From Mycolicibacterium flavescens (GTDB lineage Bacteria > Actinomycetota > Actinomycetes > Mycobacteriales > Mycobacteriaceae): a stretch of 64,000 bases of DNA. Position 1 is the first letter of the stretch. Each line of letters opens with the position of its first letter. The stretch lies in contig NZ_MIHA01000003.1 of the NCBI RefSeq assembly GCF_001722335.1, positions 248,001 to 312,000 on the forward strand, written 5' to 3'. The position numbers and the translations under genes were made by a program. A model generated the notes under the pieces. It saw only the letters and a program-made list of their open reading frames with translations, was not told where the DNA came from and did not search any database. Shown here piece by piece: positions 54,444 through 64,000 of this stretch.

Positions 54444-54878
54444 TCAGCCGACGGTCGTCTCGGTCTCGAAAGTATCTGTGGTCTCGGTCGTTTCGCTGGT
54501 CGCCGTCGTGGTCAATGAAGTCGTGGTCGTGGTCGTCGTGGTCGTCGTCGTGGTGGTCGTGGTGGTGGTCGTGGGCGACGTGGTCGTGGTGGTGGTCGGC
54601 GACGTCGTCGTCGTTGTTGTCGTCGTGGTCGTTGTGGTCGTGGGCGTCGTCGTGGTGGTCGTCGTGCGGGTCAACGACGGCACCGGCGGCGGGATGACCT
54701 CGGGGGTTCTGGACGAGTCAGCGGTACGGACGACGGCGTAGACCAGGATCACCAGCAGGATCGCCAGCGCCACACCGCCGGCGATCACCAGCGGCTGCTG
54801 CTCATGCCAGTCGCGGTCGGGCTCGTCGCCGTCATGCTCGTCATGCTCGTCGTGCTCGTGGTGCTTGTCGGTGGGCAC
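54444..54878 (-). CDS. Membrane-anchored protein with His/Asp/Glu-rich head and polythreonine tail
   Basis: The product is 144 residues from the GTG at 54878 (the frame is open further up but codes for unlikely sequence). The cytosolic head is KHHEHDEHDEHDGDE, a possible metal-binding tract. A single transmembrane helix (about 30-50, LVIAGGVALAILLVILVYAVV) leads to an outside tail of over 60 residues, mostly Thr with scattered Pro and Ser (about 65-125). Such tails are often mannosylated in actinobacteria. No family recognised. Its DNA is low complexity. Confidence 0.65.
   Translation of the reverse strand: MPTDKHHEHDEHDEHDGDEPDRDWHEQQPLVIAGGVALAILLVILVYAVVRTADSSRTPEVIPPPVPSLTRTTTTTTTPTTTTTTTTTTTTTSPTTTTTTSPTTTTTTTTTTTTTTTTTTSLTTTATSETTETTDTFETETTVG
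54520..54668. repeat. Low-complexity GTC/GTG (ACG/ACC/ACA... Thr) tract
   Basis: About 150 bases of GTCGTGGTC-type three-base periodicity encode the polythreonine tail on the minus strand. Prone to slippage, so length may vary between isolates. Confidence 0.8.
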
Positions 54879-54888
54879 GCCCCGCACC

Positions 54889-55647
54889 TTAAACCCAGCG
54901 CTGCAGCAGCTCCTTGGCCCGCACCGACAGGGCGCGCTGCAGGAAGGGCCCGAAGCTGACCCGCGCGACACCGAGCGGACCGAACGAGGCGGGGTCGTCC
55001 TGGTCGGGCACGCCGATCGCGTTCACCGGCAGCGGCAACTCAGAGCACAAGCGGCGCAGCGTGTCCGGATCGTGGCGGCCCACCGGGTAGAGCACGTCGG
55101 CGCCGGCGGACGCGGCCTCACGGAGTCGGGCGACGGCCCGCTCGACGCGGTCGGACTCGTCGCCGTCCTGGCGCAGGAACAGATCGGTGCGGGCATTGAC
55201 CACCACATGCACTCCGGCGTCGTCGGCGGCCTGACGCAGCCCGCCGACGAACTCGGCGTGTTCGGCCACCGACCGCAGCCGGCCGCCCTCGCTGTGCACG
55301 GTGTCCTCGATGTTCAGCCCGACGGCACCGGCCTCGAGCAGGCCCTCGATCAGCCGTGCCGGGGTCTGCCCGTAGCCCGCCTCCAGGTCGACCGACACCG
55401 GCACGTCGACGGCCGCGGTGATCTCCTTGACCCGGGCCACCACGTCCTCGAAGGCCATCCCCTCGTTGTCGGCCTTACCGAGGGAGTCGGCCAGCGGGTG
55501 ACTGCCGACGGTCAACGCAGCAAATCCCTCGTCGACCGCGAGACGCGCCGACCAGACGTCCCAGACGGTCGGCAGAATCACCGGGTTGCCGGGCTGGTGT
55601 AACGCCAGCAGCGCCTCCGCGCGCTGATTGGCGGCTGCGTCGGGCAT
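54889..55647 (-). CDS. Isocitrate lyase/phosphoenolpyruvate mutase family protein
   Basis: The product is 252 residues with a TIM-barrel ICL/PEPM fold: PVILPTVWDVWSARLAVDEGFAALTVGSHPLADSLG, metal ligands in VSVDLEAGYG, GLNIEDTVHSEGG and VNARTDLFL. The catalytic C-rich loop of true isocitrate lyase is absent, so a different C-C or P-C lyase is likely (2-methylisocitrate-, oxaloacetate- or carboxyPEP-type). TTAGGAGG precedes the ATG at 55647. Divergent from the Rv0250c-sdh operon. Confidence 0.83.
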   Translation of the reverse strand: MPDAAANQRAEALLALHQPGNPVILPTVWDVWSARLAVDEGFAALTVGSHPLADSLGKADNEGMAFEDVVARVKEITAAVDVPVSVDLEAGYGQTPARLIEGLLEAGAVGLNIEDTVHSEGGRLRSVAEHAEFVGGLRQAADDAGVHVVVNARTDLFLRQDGDESDRVERAVARLREAASAGADVLYPVGRHDPDTLRRLCSELPLPVNAIGVPDQDDPASFGPLGVARVSFGPFLQRALSVRAKELLQRWV

Positions 55648-55712
55648 CGGGCCTCCTAATACGGGTTTGACGTGATCTGTCTCACTGTGCACTGCATGAT
55701 GTAGCTAGCATC

Positions 55713-55740
55713 GGGTGTCGTACTGTGATTCCCGACACCC
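55713..55740. promoter_or_regulatory. Perfect inverted repeat in the leader of the Rv0250c-sdh1 operon
   Basis: GGGTGTCG and CGACACCC are perfect 8-base arms around 12 bases, ending 8 bases before the AAGGAGG ribosome site. It could be a regulator dyad or an RNA stem that influences translation of the first gene. Confidence 0.55.
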
Positions 55741-55759
55741 TTCAGCCCAAGGAGGTCAC

Positions 55760-56053
55760 TTGTCCAGCACTACCGAACTCGCCGAACTGCACGAGCTAAT
55801 TGGAAGCCTGCGCCGGTGCGTGACATCGCTGGCGTCGAGGTACGGAGATACTCCGGCCACGCGCCGCATCGTCAACGACGCCGAACGCATCCTCAACGAC
55901 ATCGATCGTCTGGACATCGACGCCGAAGAGCTGGAGCTGGCCCGCGGCGTGGTGCACCACCACGCCGGTGACCGCATCCCGATCCCGGACACCCAGTACG
56001 ACACCGATTTCTGGCGCGGCGTCGACGACGAAGGGCTCGGCGGGGTCCGCTGA
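55760..56053 (+). CDS. Conserved small protein upstream of sdh1 (Rv0250c-like)
   Basis: The product is 97 residues, the same length as Rv0250c, with the conserved TTELAELHELIGSLRRCVTSLASRYGDTPATRRIVNDAERIL and the ending FWRGVDDEGLGG. It is soluble and helical. The start is a TTG four bases after AAGGAGG; no ATG or GTG fits. It is the first gene of the succinate dehydrogenase 1 operon and may be an assembly or regulatory partner, which is inference from synteny only. Confidence 0.82.
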   Translation: MSSTTELAELHELIGSLRRCVTSLASRYGDTPATRRIVNDAERILNDIDRLDIDAEELELARGVVHHHAGDRIPIPDTQYDTDFWRGVDDEGLGGVR

Positions 56054-56101
56054 CACGGACCTCCGCCGGATCCCGGGACAACTCAACACCGAAAGGCAAC
56101 A

Positions 56102-56944
56102 GTGAGCGCACCCACCGCCGACCGCAAGGCGACCGGCGTCTTTTCGCCGAGCCGTGCCGAAATCCCGCAGCGCACCCTGCGCACCGACCGGTGGTGGCAG
56201 TCACCGCTGATCATCAACCTGGGCTTCGCCGCGTTCATCATCTACGCGACGGTGCGGGCGTTCATGCAGAAGTGGTACTACGTCGCCGACTACCACTATC
56301 TGACGCCGTTCTACTCGCCGTGCCTCGCGCGGTGGAACGCCGCCGAACAGTCCGGGTGCATCCCGGAGTCCAGCCACTTCGGCCAGTTCCTGCCCGACGT
56401 GTGGTGGCTGCCGTATGCGGCGATATCGCTGCCGTTCCTGCTGCTGTTCCGGCTGACCTGCTACTACTACCGCGGCGCCTACTACCGGACGGTGTGGCAG
56501 GCCCCCACCGCGTGCGCGGTCGCCGAACCCCACGCGACCTACACCGGTGAGACGCGGTTCCCGCTGATCATCCAGAACACCCACCGGTACTTCTTCTACA
56601 TCGCCGTGGCCATCTCGTTGATCAACACCTACGACGCGATCGTGGCGTTCCGTTCCCCCGAAGGCTTCGGATTCGGCTTGGGCAACGTCATTCTCGTGGC
56701 CAACGTGGTGCTGCTGTGGACCTACACGGTGTCGTGCCATTCGTGCCGCCACGTCGTGGGCGGCCGGCTCAAGCATTTCTCCAAACACCCGGTGCGGTAC
56801 TGGATGTGGAGCCAGGTCAGCCGACTCAACACCCGGCACAAGACGTACGCCTGGATCACGCTGGGGACGCTGATGCTCACCGACTTCTACATCATGCTGG
56901 TGTCCAGCGGTGCCATCAGCGACCTGAGATTCATTGGCGCGTAG
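56102..56944 (+). CDS. sdhC: Succinate dehydrogenase 1 membrane anchor (Rv0249c-like)
   Basis: This 280-residue protein has five transmembrane helices: LIINLGFAAFIIYATVRAF, WWLPYAAISLPFLLLFRLTCYYY, a RYFFYIAVAISLINTYDAIVAF segment, LGNVILVANVVLLWTYTVSCHSCRHVVGG and a final LGTLMLTDFYIMLV. His residues in NTHRYF and SCRHVVGG are possible haem ligands. It anchors Sdh1 in the cytoplasmic membrane and passes electrons to menaquinone. Starts at GTG 56102. Confidence 0.88.
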   Translation: MSAPTADRKATGVFSPSRAEIPQRTLRTDRWWQSPLIINLGFAAFIIYATVRAFMQKWYYVADYHYLTPFYSPCLARWNAAEQSGCIPESSHFGQFLPDVWWLPYAAISLPFLLLFRLTCYYYRGAYYRTVWQAPTACAVAEPHATYTGETRFPLIIQNTHRYFFYIAVAISLINTYDAIVAFRSPEGFGFGLGNVILVANVVLLWTYTVSCHSCRHVVGGRLKHFSKHPVRYWMWSQVSRLNTRHKTYAWITLGTLMLTDFYIMLVSSGAISDLRFIGA

Positions 56945-56978
56945 GAACTTTCTGAGAAACGGTAGTGAGGTTTATTCG

Positions 56979-58895
56979 ATGGCGGAATTAGAACGGCACT
57001 CCTACGACGTCGTCGTGATCGGCGCCGGCGGGGCTGGTTTGCGTGCGGTGATCGAGGCCCGCGAACGGGGCCTGAAGGTCGCGGTGATCACGAAATCCCT
57101 TTTCGGCAAGGCCCACACGGTGATGGCCGAGGGCGGGTGCGCGGCGGCGATGGGCAACGCGAACCCGAAGGACAACTGGCAGGTCCACTTCAAGGACACC
57201 ATGCGCGGCGGGAAGTTCCTCAACAACTGGCGGATGGCCGAGTTGCACGCCAAGGAAGCCCCGGACCGGGTGTGGGAGCTGGAGACCTACGGCGCGCTGT
57301 TCGACCGCACCAAGGACGGCAAGATCAGCCAGCGCAACTTCGGCGGTCACACCTACCCGCGGCTCGCGCACGTCGGCGACCGCACCGGCCTGGAGATCAT
57401 CCGGACCCTGCAGCAGAAGATCGTGTCGCTGCAGCAGGAGGACAAAGAGGAGTTCGGCGACTACGAGGCCCGCATCCGGGTGTTCCACGAGACCGTGATC
57501 ACCGACCTGATCAAGGACGGCGATCGGATCGCGGGCGCGTTCGGCTACTACCGCGAGGGCGGCAACTTCGTCCTGTTCGAGACGCCGGCGGTGGTGCTGG
57601 CCACCGGCGGTATCGGCAAGTCCTACAAGGTGACGTCGAACTCGTGGGAGTACACCGGCGACGGGCATGCGCTGGCGCTGCGCGCGGGCGCAACGCTGAT
57701 CAACATGGAGTTCGTCCAGTTCCACCCGACCGGCATGGTCTGGCCGCCCAGCGTCAAGGGCATCCTGGTCACCGAAGGTGTGCGCGGCGACGGCGGAGTG
57801 CTGAAGAACTCCGAGGGCAAGCGCTTCATGTTCGACTACATCCCCGCGGTGTTCAAAGGCCAGTACGCCGAGAGCATCGAGGAAGCCGACCAGTGGCTCA
57901 AGGACAACGACTCCGCCCGTCGTACCCCTGACCTGCTGCCCCGCGACGAGGTGGCCCGCGCGATCAACTCCGAGGTGAAGGCCGACCGCGGCACCCCGCA
58001 CGGCGGCGTCTACCTCGACATCGCCTCGCGGCTGCCCGCCGAGGAGATCAAGCGCCGGCTGCCGTCGATGTACCACCAGTTCATGGAGCTGGCCGAGGTC
58101 GACATCACCAAGGAGCCGATGGAGGTCGGACCGACCTGTCACTACGTGATGGGCGGCATCGAGGTCGACCCGGACACGGGTGCGGCCAAGACGCCCGGCC
58201 TGTTCGCCGCCGGCGAATGCTCCGGCGGGATGCACGGTTCGAACCGGCTGGGCGGCAACTCGCTGTCCGATCTGCTGGTGTTCGGCAGGCGCGCGGGCAT
58301 GGGCGCCGCCGACTACGTGCGCGCGCTCGGTGACCGGCCCGCGGTGTCCGAGGAGGCGATCGACGCGTCGGTGAAGCTGGCGCTGCATCCGTTCGAGGGC
58401 CCGTCCAACGGGGACGCCGCCGAGAACCCGTACACCCTGCAACTCGACCTGCAGGACACGATGAACGCCCTGGTCGGCATCATCCGCAAGGCCGACGAGG
58501 TCAGCGAGGCCATCGAGAAGCTCAAGGAGCTGCGCGAGCGCTACAAGCGGGTGAAGGTCGAAGGCGACCGGCACTTCAACCCGGGCTGGCACCTGGCCAT
58601 CGACCTGCGCAACATGATCCTGGTCAGCGAGTGCATCGCGATGGCCGCGCTGGAGCGCACCGAGAGCCGCGGCGGGCACACCCGCGACGACTATCCGTCG
58701 ATGGAATCCTCCTGGCGCAAAACGCTGCTGGTGTGCCGCGCCGAAGGTGAGACGACGGTGCCCGACATCGCCATCACCCGCCAGGACCAGGTGCCGATGC
58801 GCGACGACCTGCTGGAGCTGATCGACATCGAAGAGCTCGAGAAGTACTTCACCCCGGAGGAACTCGCCAACCACTCGTCTAGGAGAGACGCATGA
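56979..58895 (+). CDS. sdhA: Succinate dehydrogenase 1 flavoprotein subunit
   Basis: The product is 638 residues. FAD binding: VVVIGAGGAGLRAVIEA; the covalent-flavin His is in GKAHTVMAEGG. Substrate and catalytic motifs include VQFHPTGM, RRTPDLLPRDEVARAI, and the second FAD contact GECSGGMHGSNRLGGNSLSDLLVFGR. It oxidises succinate to fumarate. The ATG at 56979 is preferred over the upstream open frame that overlaps sdhC. Its stop overlaps the sdhB ATG. Confidence 0.95.
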   Translation: MAELERHSYDVVVIGAGGAGLRAVIEARERGLKVAVITKSLFGKAHTVMAEGGCAAAMGNANPKDNWQVHFKDTMRGGKFLNNWRMAELHAKEAPDRVWELETYGALFDRTKDGKISQRNFGGHTYPRLAHVGDRTGLEIIRTLQQKIVSLQQEDKEEFGDYEARIRVFHETVITDLIKDGDRIAGAFGYYREGGNFVLFETPAVVLATGGIGKSYKVTSNSWEYTGDGHALALRAGATLINMEFVQFHPTGMVWPPSVKGILVTEGVRGDGGVLKNSEGKRFMFDYIPAVFKGQYAESIEEADQWLKDNDSARRTPDLLPRDEVARAINSEVKADRGTPHGGVYLDIASRLPAEEIKRRLPSMYHQFMELAEVDITKEPMEVGPTCHYVMGGIEVDPDTGAAKTPGLFAAGECSGGMHGSNRLGGNSLSDLLVFGRRAGMGAADYVRALGDRPAVSEEAIDASVKLALHPFEGPSNGDAAENPYTLQLDLQDTMNALVGIIRKADEVSEAIEKLKELRERYKRVKVEGDRHFNPGWHLAIDLRNMILVSECIAMAALERTESRGGHTRDDYPSMESSWRKTLLVCRAEGETTVPDIAITRQDQVPMRDDLLELIDIEELEKYFTPEELANHSSRRDA

Positions 58896-59644
58896 GTTAC
58901 CAGGCAAAGATGCGGGTGTGGCGCGGCGACATCGAGGGCGGTGCGCTGCAGGACTATTCGGTCGAGGTCAACGAGGGCGAGGTGGTGCTCGACATCATCC
59001 ACCGGCTGCAGCAGACCCAGACCGGCGACCTGGCCGTGCGGTGGAACTGTAAGGCGGGCAAGTGCGGATCGTGCTCGGCGGAGATCAACGGCCGGCCGCG
59101 GCTGCTGTGCATGACGCGGATGTCGACGTTCTCGGAGACCGAGGTGATCACGGTGACGCCGCTGCGGACGTTCCCGGTGGTGCGCGATCTGGTCACCGAC
59201 GTGTCGTACAACTACCAGAAGGCACGCGAGATCCCGGCGTTCAAGCCGCCCAAGGATCTGCAGCCCGGCGAGTACCGGATGGCGCAGGAAGACGTCAACC
59301 GGTCGCAGGAGTTCCGTAAGTGCATCGAGTGCTTCCTGTGCCAGAACGTCTGCCACGTCGTGCGTGACCACGAGGAGAACAAGGAGGCGTACGCCGGGCC
59401 GCGGTTCCTGATGCGCCAGGCCGAACTCGACATGCATCCGCTCGACGTGCACGGGCGGCGGGCCGAGGACGCCCAGGAGGTGCACGGGCTGGGCTACTGC
59501 AACATCACCAAGTGCTGCACCGAGGTGTGCCCCGAACACATCAAGATCACCGACAACGCGTTGATCCCGATGAAGGAGCGCGCCGCCGACCGCAAGTACG
59601 ACCCGGTGGTGTGGCTCGGCGACAAGTTGTTCCGGCGTCGTTGA
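58892..59644 (+). CDS. sdhB: Succinate dehydrogenase 1 iron-sulfur subunit
   Basis: The product is 250 residues. The N-terminal [2Fe-2S] ferredoxin domain has WNCKAGKCGSCSAEING followed by the fourth Cys in RLLC. The C-terminal domain carries KCIECFLCQNVCHVV and CNITKCCTEVCPEHIKI for the other clusters. It relays electrons from SdhA to the membrane subunit. Coupled to sdhA by ATGA. Confidence 0.95.
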   Translation: MSYQAKMRVWRGDIEGGALQDYSVEVNEGEVVLDIIHRLQQTQTGDLAVRWNCKAGKCGSCSAEINGRPRLLCMTRMSTFSETEVITVTPLRTFPVVRDLVTDVSYNYQKAREIPAFKPPKDLQPGEYRMAQEDVNRSQEFRKCIECFLCQNVCHVVRDHEENKEAYAGPRFLMRQAELDMHPLDVHGRRAEDAQEVHGLGYCNITKCCTEVCPEHIKITDNALIPMKERAADRKYDPVVWLGDKLFRRR

Positions 59645-59675
59645 CGAGGGCATTGACGGGGGCGTTGACGGGCGC
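59640..59675. repeat. Triplicated 12-base TTGACG repeat
   Basis: GTTGACGAGGGC, ATTGACGGGGGC and GTTGACGGGCGC lie end to end from the sdhB stop. Each contains TTGACG, a -35-like hexamer. Confidence 0.6.
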
Positions 59676-59692
59676 GAATCCGTAGGTAGTCT
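59665..59692 (+). promoter_or_regulatory. Sigma-70-like promoter for the small helical protein
   Basis: TTGACG (59665-59670), 16 bases, then TAGTCT (59687-59692) forms a plausible housekeeping promoter about 38 bases before the start of the small gene at 59730. The -35 is the third copy of the repeated hexamer. Confidence 0.5.
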
Positions 59693-59729
59693 GCGGGGAA
59701 GCGGCCAATCAACGACGAAAGGTTGCACC

Positions 59730-59891
59730 GTGGCACTTCGACAGCGACATAGCGTCAACGACATTCGCACTGCGATCCGCGAGCTGAGCGTACGAGCGCA
59801 GTTGGCCCGACGAGAGGGCCGCACCGCCGACGCCGCCGAGCTGGAACAGCGCATCGCCGGCTACCGCGACGAGCTCGGCGCCTGTCCGTAA
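59730..59891 (+). CDS. Small conserved helical protein
   Basis: This 53-residue protein starts at GTG after GAAAGG. It is basic and helical (RQRHSVNDIRTAIRELSVRAQLARREGR, then AAELEQRIAGYRDELGACP), with a single Cys near the end. Length and codon use look genuine, although it is short. No function recognised. Confidence 0.6.
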   Translation: MALRQRHSVNDIRTAIRELSVRAQLARREGRTADAAELEQRIAGYRDELGACP

Positions 59892-59944
59892 CACCGCGGT
59901 TTGGGTGCGCTACCTATCGCGAGACGACTGGTGGCGCACCGAAA

Positions 59945-61275
<1,331 letters not shown>

Positions 61276-61277
61276 TC

Positions 61278-61318
61278 TCGGCGTACTGGGTTGCGCTCAC
61301 CGCACCCAACTACGCCGA
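61278..61318. terminator. Hairpin between convergent GAP and PE-PPE genes
   Basis: TCGGCGTA and TACGCCGA pair perfectly, with an inner TGCG/CGCA stem, in the 60-base gap between two stops. Confidence 0.6.
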
Positions 61319-61335
61319 AATCGCTCAGGTCGGGG

Positions 61336-62472
61336 TCAGGTCGGCGGGTTGTTCAGCACGTACTGCAGACCCGACAGCAGCTGCGACACCGGGTCGGCGC
61401 CGCCGCCGAACGCGGCCTGGGTGGCCGGGGCGGTGACCTCCGCGGGGTCGTAACCGTTGACCGGGTCGACGGTGATCGGCGCGGTCAACGGGTTGTCGTG
61501 GCGCGAGTAGCCGGCGTCGACGTACGGCTTGAGCACCGCGTCCAGCTTGATCAGCGTCTCCTGGTCGACGCCGAGGTACTTGAACGGCAGCACCAGCGGC
61601 AGGTGTTCCTCGGGGATCATGAACGTCGTGGTCTTCGCGCCGCGCGAGTTGACGACCGTGCGGATGTTCTGCGGCGGCACCATCTCCGGGCGGGTGAACG
61701 CCACCGCGGTGTGACCGGTCGCCAGGCCGACGATCGCGTTGGCCACCGAGATCCAGTTGTCGGGGCGGTCGGGCCAGTCGGCGATGCTGTCGTAAGCCGA
61801 GACGAACTGGTAGGTGTCGTACTGGCTTTCGACCGGCGGCGGGATCCGGTAGTCCAGCGACGGCACCACGGCGCCCACCGGGAACATCTGGGTCAGGAAG
61901 CTCTCGCCGAACGCGTGCCGCGCGACCGGGTCGCCGTACATCGCGAAACTCAACTGGTCCGGCGGCGGTGCGGCCGGGTCGTAGGCCAGCTTGGCCTGCA
62001 CGTCGTTGAGCACCATCGCGCCCTCGGACAGCCCGATCACGGTGCCCTGGCCACCCTCGCGGACCGCGTTGATGACGTTGGGGGTGCCGACGTCGACGGA
62101 CTCGCCGACGCTCGGACCGTCGAGGCCGAGGCCCGGCACGTAGCGGTCGCCGAACGCGCCGATACCCGGGAACAGCCGCTCCAGGGTGTGTCCCTGCACC
62201 TGACCAGCCGGATAGTCGACGATCTGGCGGTCCAGGCCCGGGAACCAGTCCGCGCCCGTGCGCATGATGTATTCGTCGTACGGGATGCCCAGCACGTGCG
62301 CACCGCCCAGCGCGTACGCCCGTCCCGGCGTGCCCAGCGGCGGCGGCCCGTCGGCCGGGGCCGGCGGCGGTGGCGGTGCGGGTCGTTCGTCGGCCGCCGC
62401 GACACCGAGGCCGAAACAGCCTGCGGCGCCGAGGGTTGTCAGCGCGGACCCGAAGGCGAGAAATCGTCTCAT
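61336..62472 (-). CDS. PE-PPE (cutinase-like) domain acyltransferase, exported
   Basis: The product is 378 residues. A signal-like N-terminus ([28 protein letters not shown]) precedes a Pro-rich linker and the PE-PPE alpha/beta domain (about 60-290) with [12 protein letters not shown] as the G-x-S-x-G elbow. It has no PE or PPE domain despite the name. Chp1/Chp2 relatives transfer acyl chains between trehalose lipids in the periplasm. In the polyphleate locus the same enzyme type (PE, MSMEG_0412 from memory) completes trehalose polyphleate. Confidence 0.85.
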   Translation of the reverse strand: MRRFLAFGSALTTLGAAGCFGLGVAAADERPAPPPPPAPADGPPPLGTPGRAYALGGAHVLGIPYDEYIMRTGADWFPGLDRQIVDYPAGQVQGHTLERLFPGIGAFGDRYVPGLGLDGPSVGESVDVGTPNVINAVREGGQGTVIGLSEGAMVLNDVQAKLAYDPAAPPPDQLSFAMYGDPVARHAFGESFLTQMFPVGAVVPSLDYRIPPPVESQYDTYQFVSAYDSIADWPDRPDNWISVANAIVGLATGHTAVAFTRPEMVPPQNIRTVVNSRGAKTTTFMIPEEHLPLVLPFKYLGVDQETLIKLDAVLKPYVDAGYSRHDNPLTAPITVDPVNGYDPAEVTAPATQAAFGGGADPVSQLLSGLQYVLNNPPT

Positions 62473-62520
62473 GCCTGTTCGCACACCTCCCCGACCTGTC
62501 GGTCGCACTGCCACCAAACC

Positions 62521-64000
62521 TTACCCCGCCGCGTCACGTCGGGCCCCATCCAGTCTGTCGAACCCGCCGCGCTGATACAGCTCCACGCACGCCGCCCGGC
62601 GGACCTTGCCGCTCGTGGTCGTGGGTAACGACCCGGCAGGCACCAGCACCAGGTCTTCGACGCTGAGCCCGTGGGCATTGGAGATCGCCGCGGTGACATC
62701 GCTTTTGATGCCGGCCAGCCGGCGCTGCGCGTCGTCGTCGAGGTCGGCCGGTTTCTTCAGCTCGATGACGGTGACCAGCCGTTCGGCGCCGCTTCCGGGG
62801 ACCGCGACGGCCGCGACGCGCCCGCCGGTGATCTCCTGCACCGTCGCCTCGATGTCCTCGGGGTAGTGGTTGCGGCCCCGGATGATCAGCAGGTCCTTGA
62901 TGCGGCCCACGATGAACAGCTCACCGCCGTGGACGAAGCCGAGGTCGCCGGTGCGCAGCCACGGGCCGACGGGCGTTCCCGGCGACGGGTCGACAAGTGT
63001 TGCGCCGAAACAACTCTGCTCCCCGGGCGGTCTGCCCCAGTAGCCGTCGGCGACGTTCTCACCGTGCACCCAGATCTCGCCGACGACGTCGGGCGCGCAC
63101 TCGCGCGATGTCTCGCTGTCGGCGATGCACAGCACCGGGGACTTCGGCAGCTCGTAGCTGACCAGCGCCGACCCGGTCCGCGAGTCACACCGCTGCGCAC
63201 GGCCCGCCGACAGCTCGTCGACATCGAAGCGGGCCACCTCGACCGAATCGCTCCAGGAGCCGGCCGTGACGAACACCGTCGCCTCGGCGAGACCGTAGGA
63301 CGGACACAGCATGTGGCTCTCGAAGTTGAAGTGCGAGAAGCGGTCCGCGAACCGCTCCAAGGTGGCCGGGTCGACGCGTTCGGCGCCGTTGATGATGCCG
63401 CGCACGCCACCGAGGTCGAGCCCGTCCAGATCGCTGTCGACGGTCTTGCGGGCGGCCAGGTCGAAGGCGAAGTTCGGGGCGGCCGAGAATGCGCGCGGAT
63501 TCTCCGCCAGCGCCTGCATCCATCTGGCCGGCCGCTCCAGGAACGCGGTCGGGCTCGTCAGCGCGGCGGGGATGCCGGACAGAATGGGGGCGCAGATGCC
63601 GAGCACCAGACCCATGTCGTGATAGAAGGGCAACCACGACACGAACGTCGCGTCGGTCGATACCCCCGCCAAGAAGCGGCCCATCACCTGTTCGAAGTTC
63701 ACCTGCAGGTTGCGGTGCGAGATCATCACGCCCGTCGGCGCCCGGGTCGAACCCGAACTGTATTGCAGGTAGGCGATATCCGGCAGTTCGGTCAACTCGA
63801 CCACACCGTCGTCGTCCTGGCACACCGAGTCGATCTCGATCAGCGTCGGCGTGGTGTCCAACCCACCGACGAAGTCGCCGACGTCGGCGGCCGCCGATGA
63901 CGTCGTCAACACCACCGTCGGCGCGGTGTCGGCCAGCACCGAGTCGACCCGCTCGTGCCCGGATCCCGGATGCGGCAACGGAAGCGGCACCGCGATCAAA
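62521..64000 (-). CDS. Fatty acyl-AMP ligase (FadD23-like), 5' end beyond the window
   Basis: The C-terminal 492 residues are visible; the start lies off the right edge. Motifs: YLQYSSGSTRAPTGVMISH (P-loop-like), SWLPFYHDMGLV typical of FAALs, YGLAEATVF, LRTGDLGFVHGGELFIVGRIKDLLIIRGRNHYPEDIE and the catalytic Lys near TTSGKVRR. FAALs form acyl-adenylates and hand them to polyketide synthases without CoA. With the GAP and PE-PPE genes, this suggests the fadD of the trehalose polyphleate (pks/papA/mmpL10) cluster continuing outside. Confidence 0.87.
   Translation of the reverse strand, partial: LIAVPLPLPHPGSGHERVDSVLADTAPTVVLTTSSAAADVGDFVGGLDTTPTLIEIDSVCQDDDGVVELTELPDIAYLQYSSGSTRAPTGVMISHRNLQVNFEQVMGRFLAGVSTDATFVSWLPFYHDMGLVLGICAPILSGIPAALTSPTAFLERPARWMQALAENPRAFSAAPNFAFDLAARKTVDSDLDGLDLGGVRGIINGAERVDPATLERFADRFSHFNFESHMLCPSYGLAEATVFVTAGSWSDSVEVARFDVDELSAGRAQRCDSRTGSALVSYELPKSPVLCIADSETSRECAPDVVGEIWVHGENVADGYWGRPPGEQSCFGATLVDPSPGTPVGPWLRTGDLGFVHGGELFIVGRIKDLLIIRGRNHYPEDIEATVQEITGGRVAAVAVPGSGAERLVTVIELKKPADLDDDAQRRLAGIKSDVTAAISNAHGLSVEDLVLVPAGSLPTTTSGKVRRAACVELYQRGGFDRLDGARRDAAG

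Noticed and set aside
54520..54668. Repetitive tract as a CRISPR array
   Set aside because: The period is three bases and codes for polythreonine; there are no spacers.

Overview
The window is GC-rich chromosomal DNA from a mycobacterium, most likely a fast-growing Mycolicibacterium. The evidence is a complete ESX-3 type VII secretion locus with PE and PPE genes, mycobacterial lipid genes (FadD, FadE, a fatty acyl-AMP ligase, a PE-PPE-domain acyltransferase, a GAP protein), an AAC(2')-I gene inside a kipI/kipA-like operon, and gene order that follows M. tuberculosis Rv0294 down to Rv0245 in reverse. Orthology statements come from recognising protein sequences and gene order, not from a search. 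I saw no rRNA, tRNA, insertion sequence, prophage or CRISPR array.

Layout. (1) 1-16.2 kb: the end of tam, an alpha/beta hydrolase, then the minus-strand ESX-3 operon eccA3-eccB3-eccC3-PE5-PPE4-esxG-esxH-espG3-eccD3-mycP3-eccE3, with a recognisable IdeR box upstream of eccA3, as expected for an iron-acquisition secretion system. (2) 16.2-27.6 kb: a conserved lipid and general-metabolism block (SAM methyltransferase, DUF2236/MpaB-like protein with a TetR regulator, VOC protein, hydrolase, D-2-hydroxyacid dehydrogenase, fadE6, fadD2, LigD-type polymerase). (3) 27.6-44.9 kb: an accessory block absent between the matching M. tuberculosis genes. It holds regulators, transporters, two coiled-coil proteins, a CobW-type GTPase, a second LigD-type polymerase, a deletion scar, lysG/lysE, an in-frame TetR-SDR fusion and a YeiH transporter.

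The most unusual element lies in region 3: a translationally coupled PP2C phosphatase - cobalamin-binding protein - STAS anti-anti-sigma operon (36.8-39.9 kb). The B12 protein carries the W-x9-EH and E-x-H residues known from CarH-type B12 photoreceptors, which suggests light or B12 input into a partner-switching cascade.

(4) 44.9-59.9 kb: the syntenic backbone resumes with a FecB2-like lipoprotein, queuosine-precursor transporter, pxpB/pxpC, aac(2')-I, a HemD-winged-helix fusion, a sirohydrochlorin chelatase, nirB/nirD, hsp20 with an overlapping sigma-E/H-like promoter and HspR-type HAIR operator, and the Rv0250c-sdh1 operon. The HemD, chelatase and NirBD genes fit together as siroheme supply and siroheme-dependent nitrite reduction. 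(5) 59.9-64.0 kb: a flavin reductase and the edge of a lipid-export cluster (GAP, PE-PPE acyltransferase, FAAL) that matches the trehalose polyphleate locus of fast growers.
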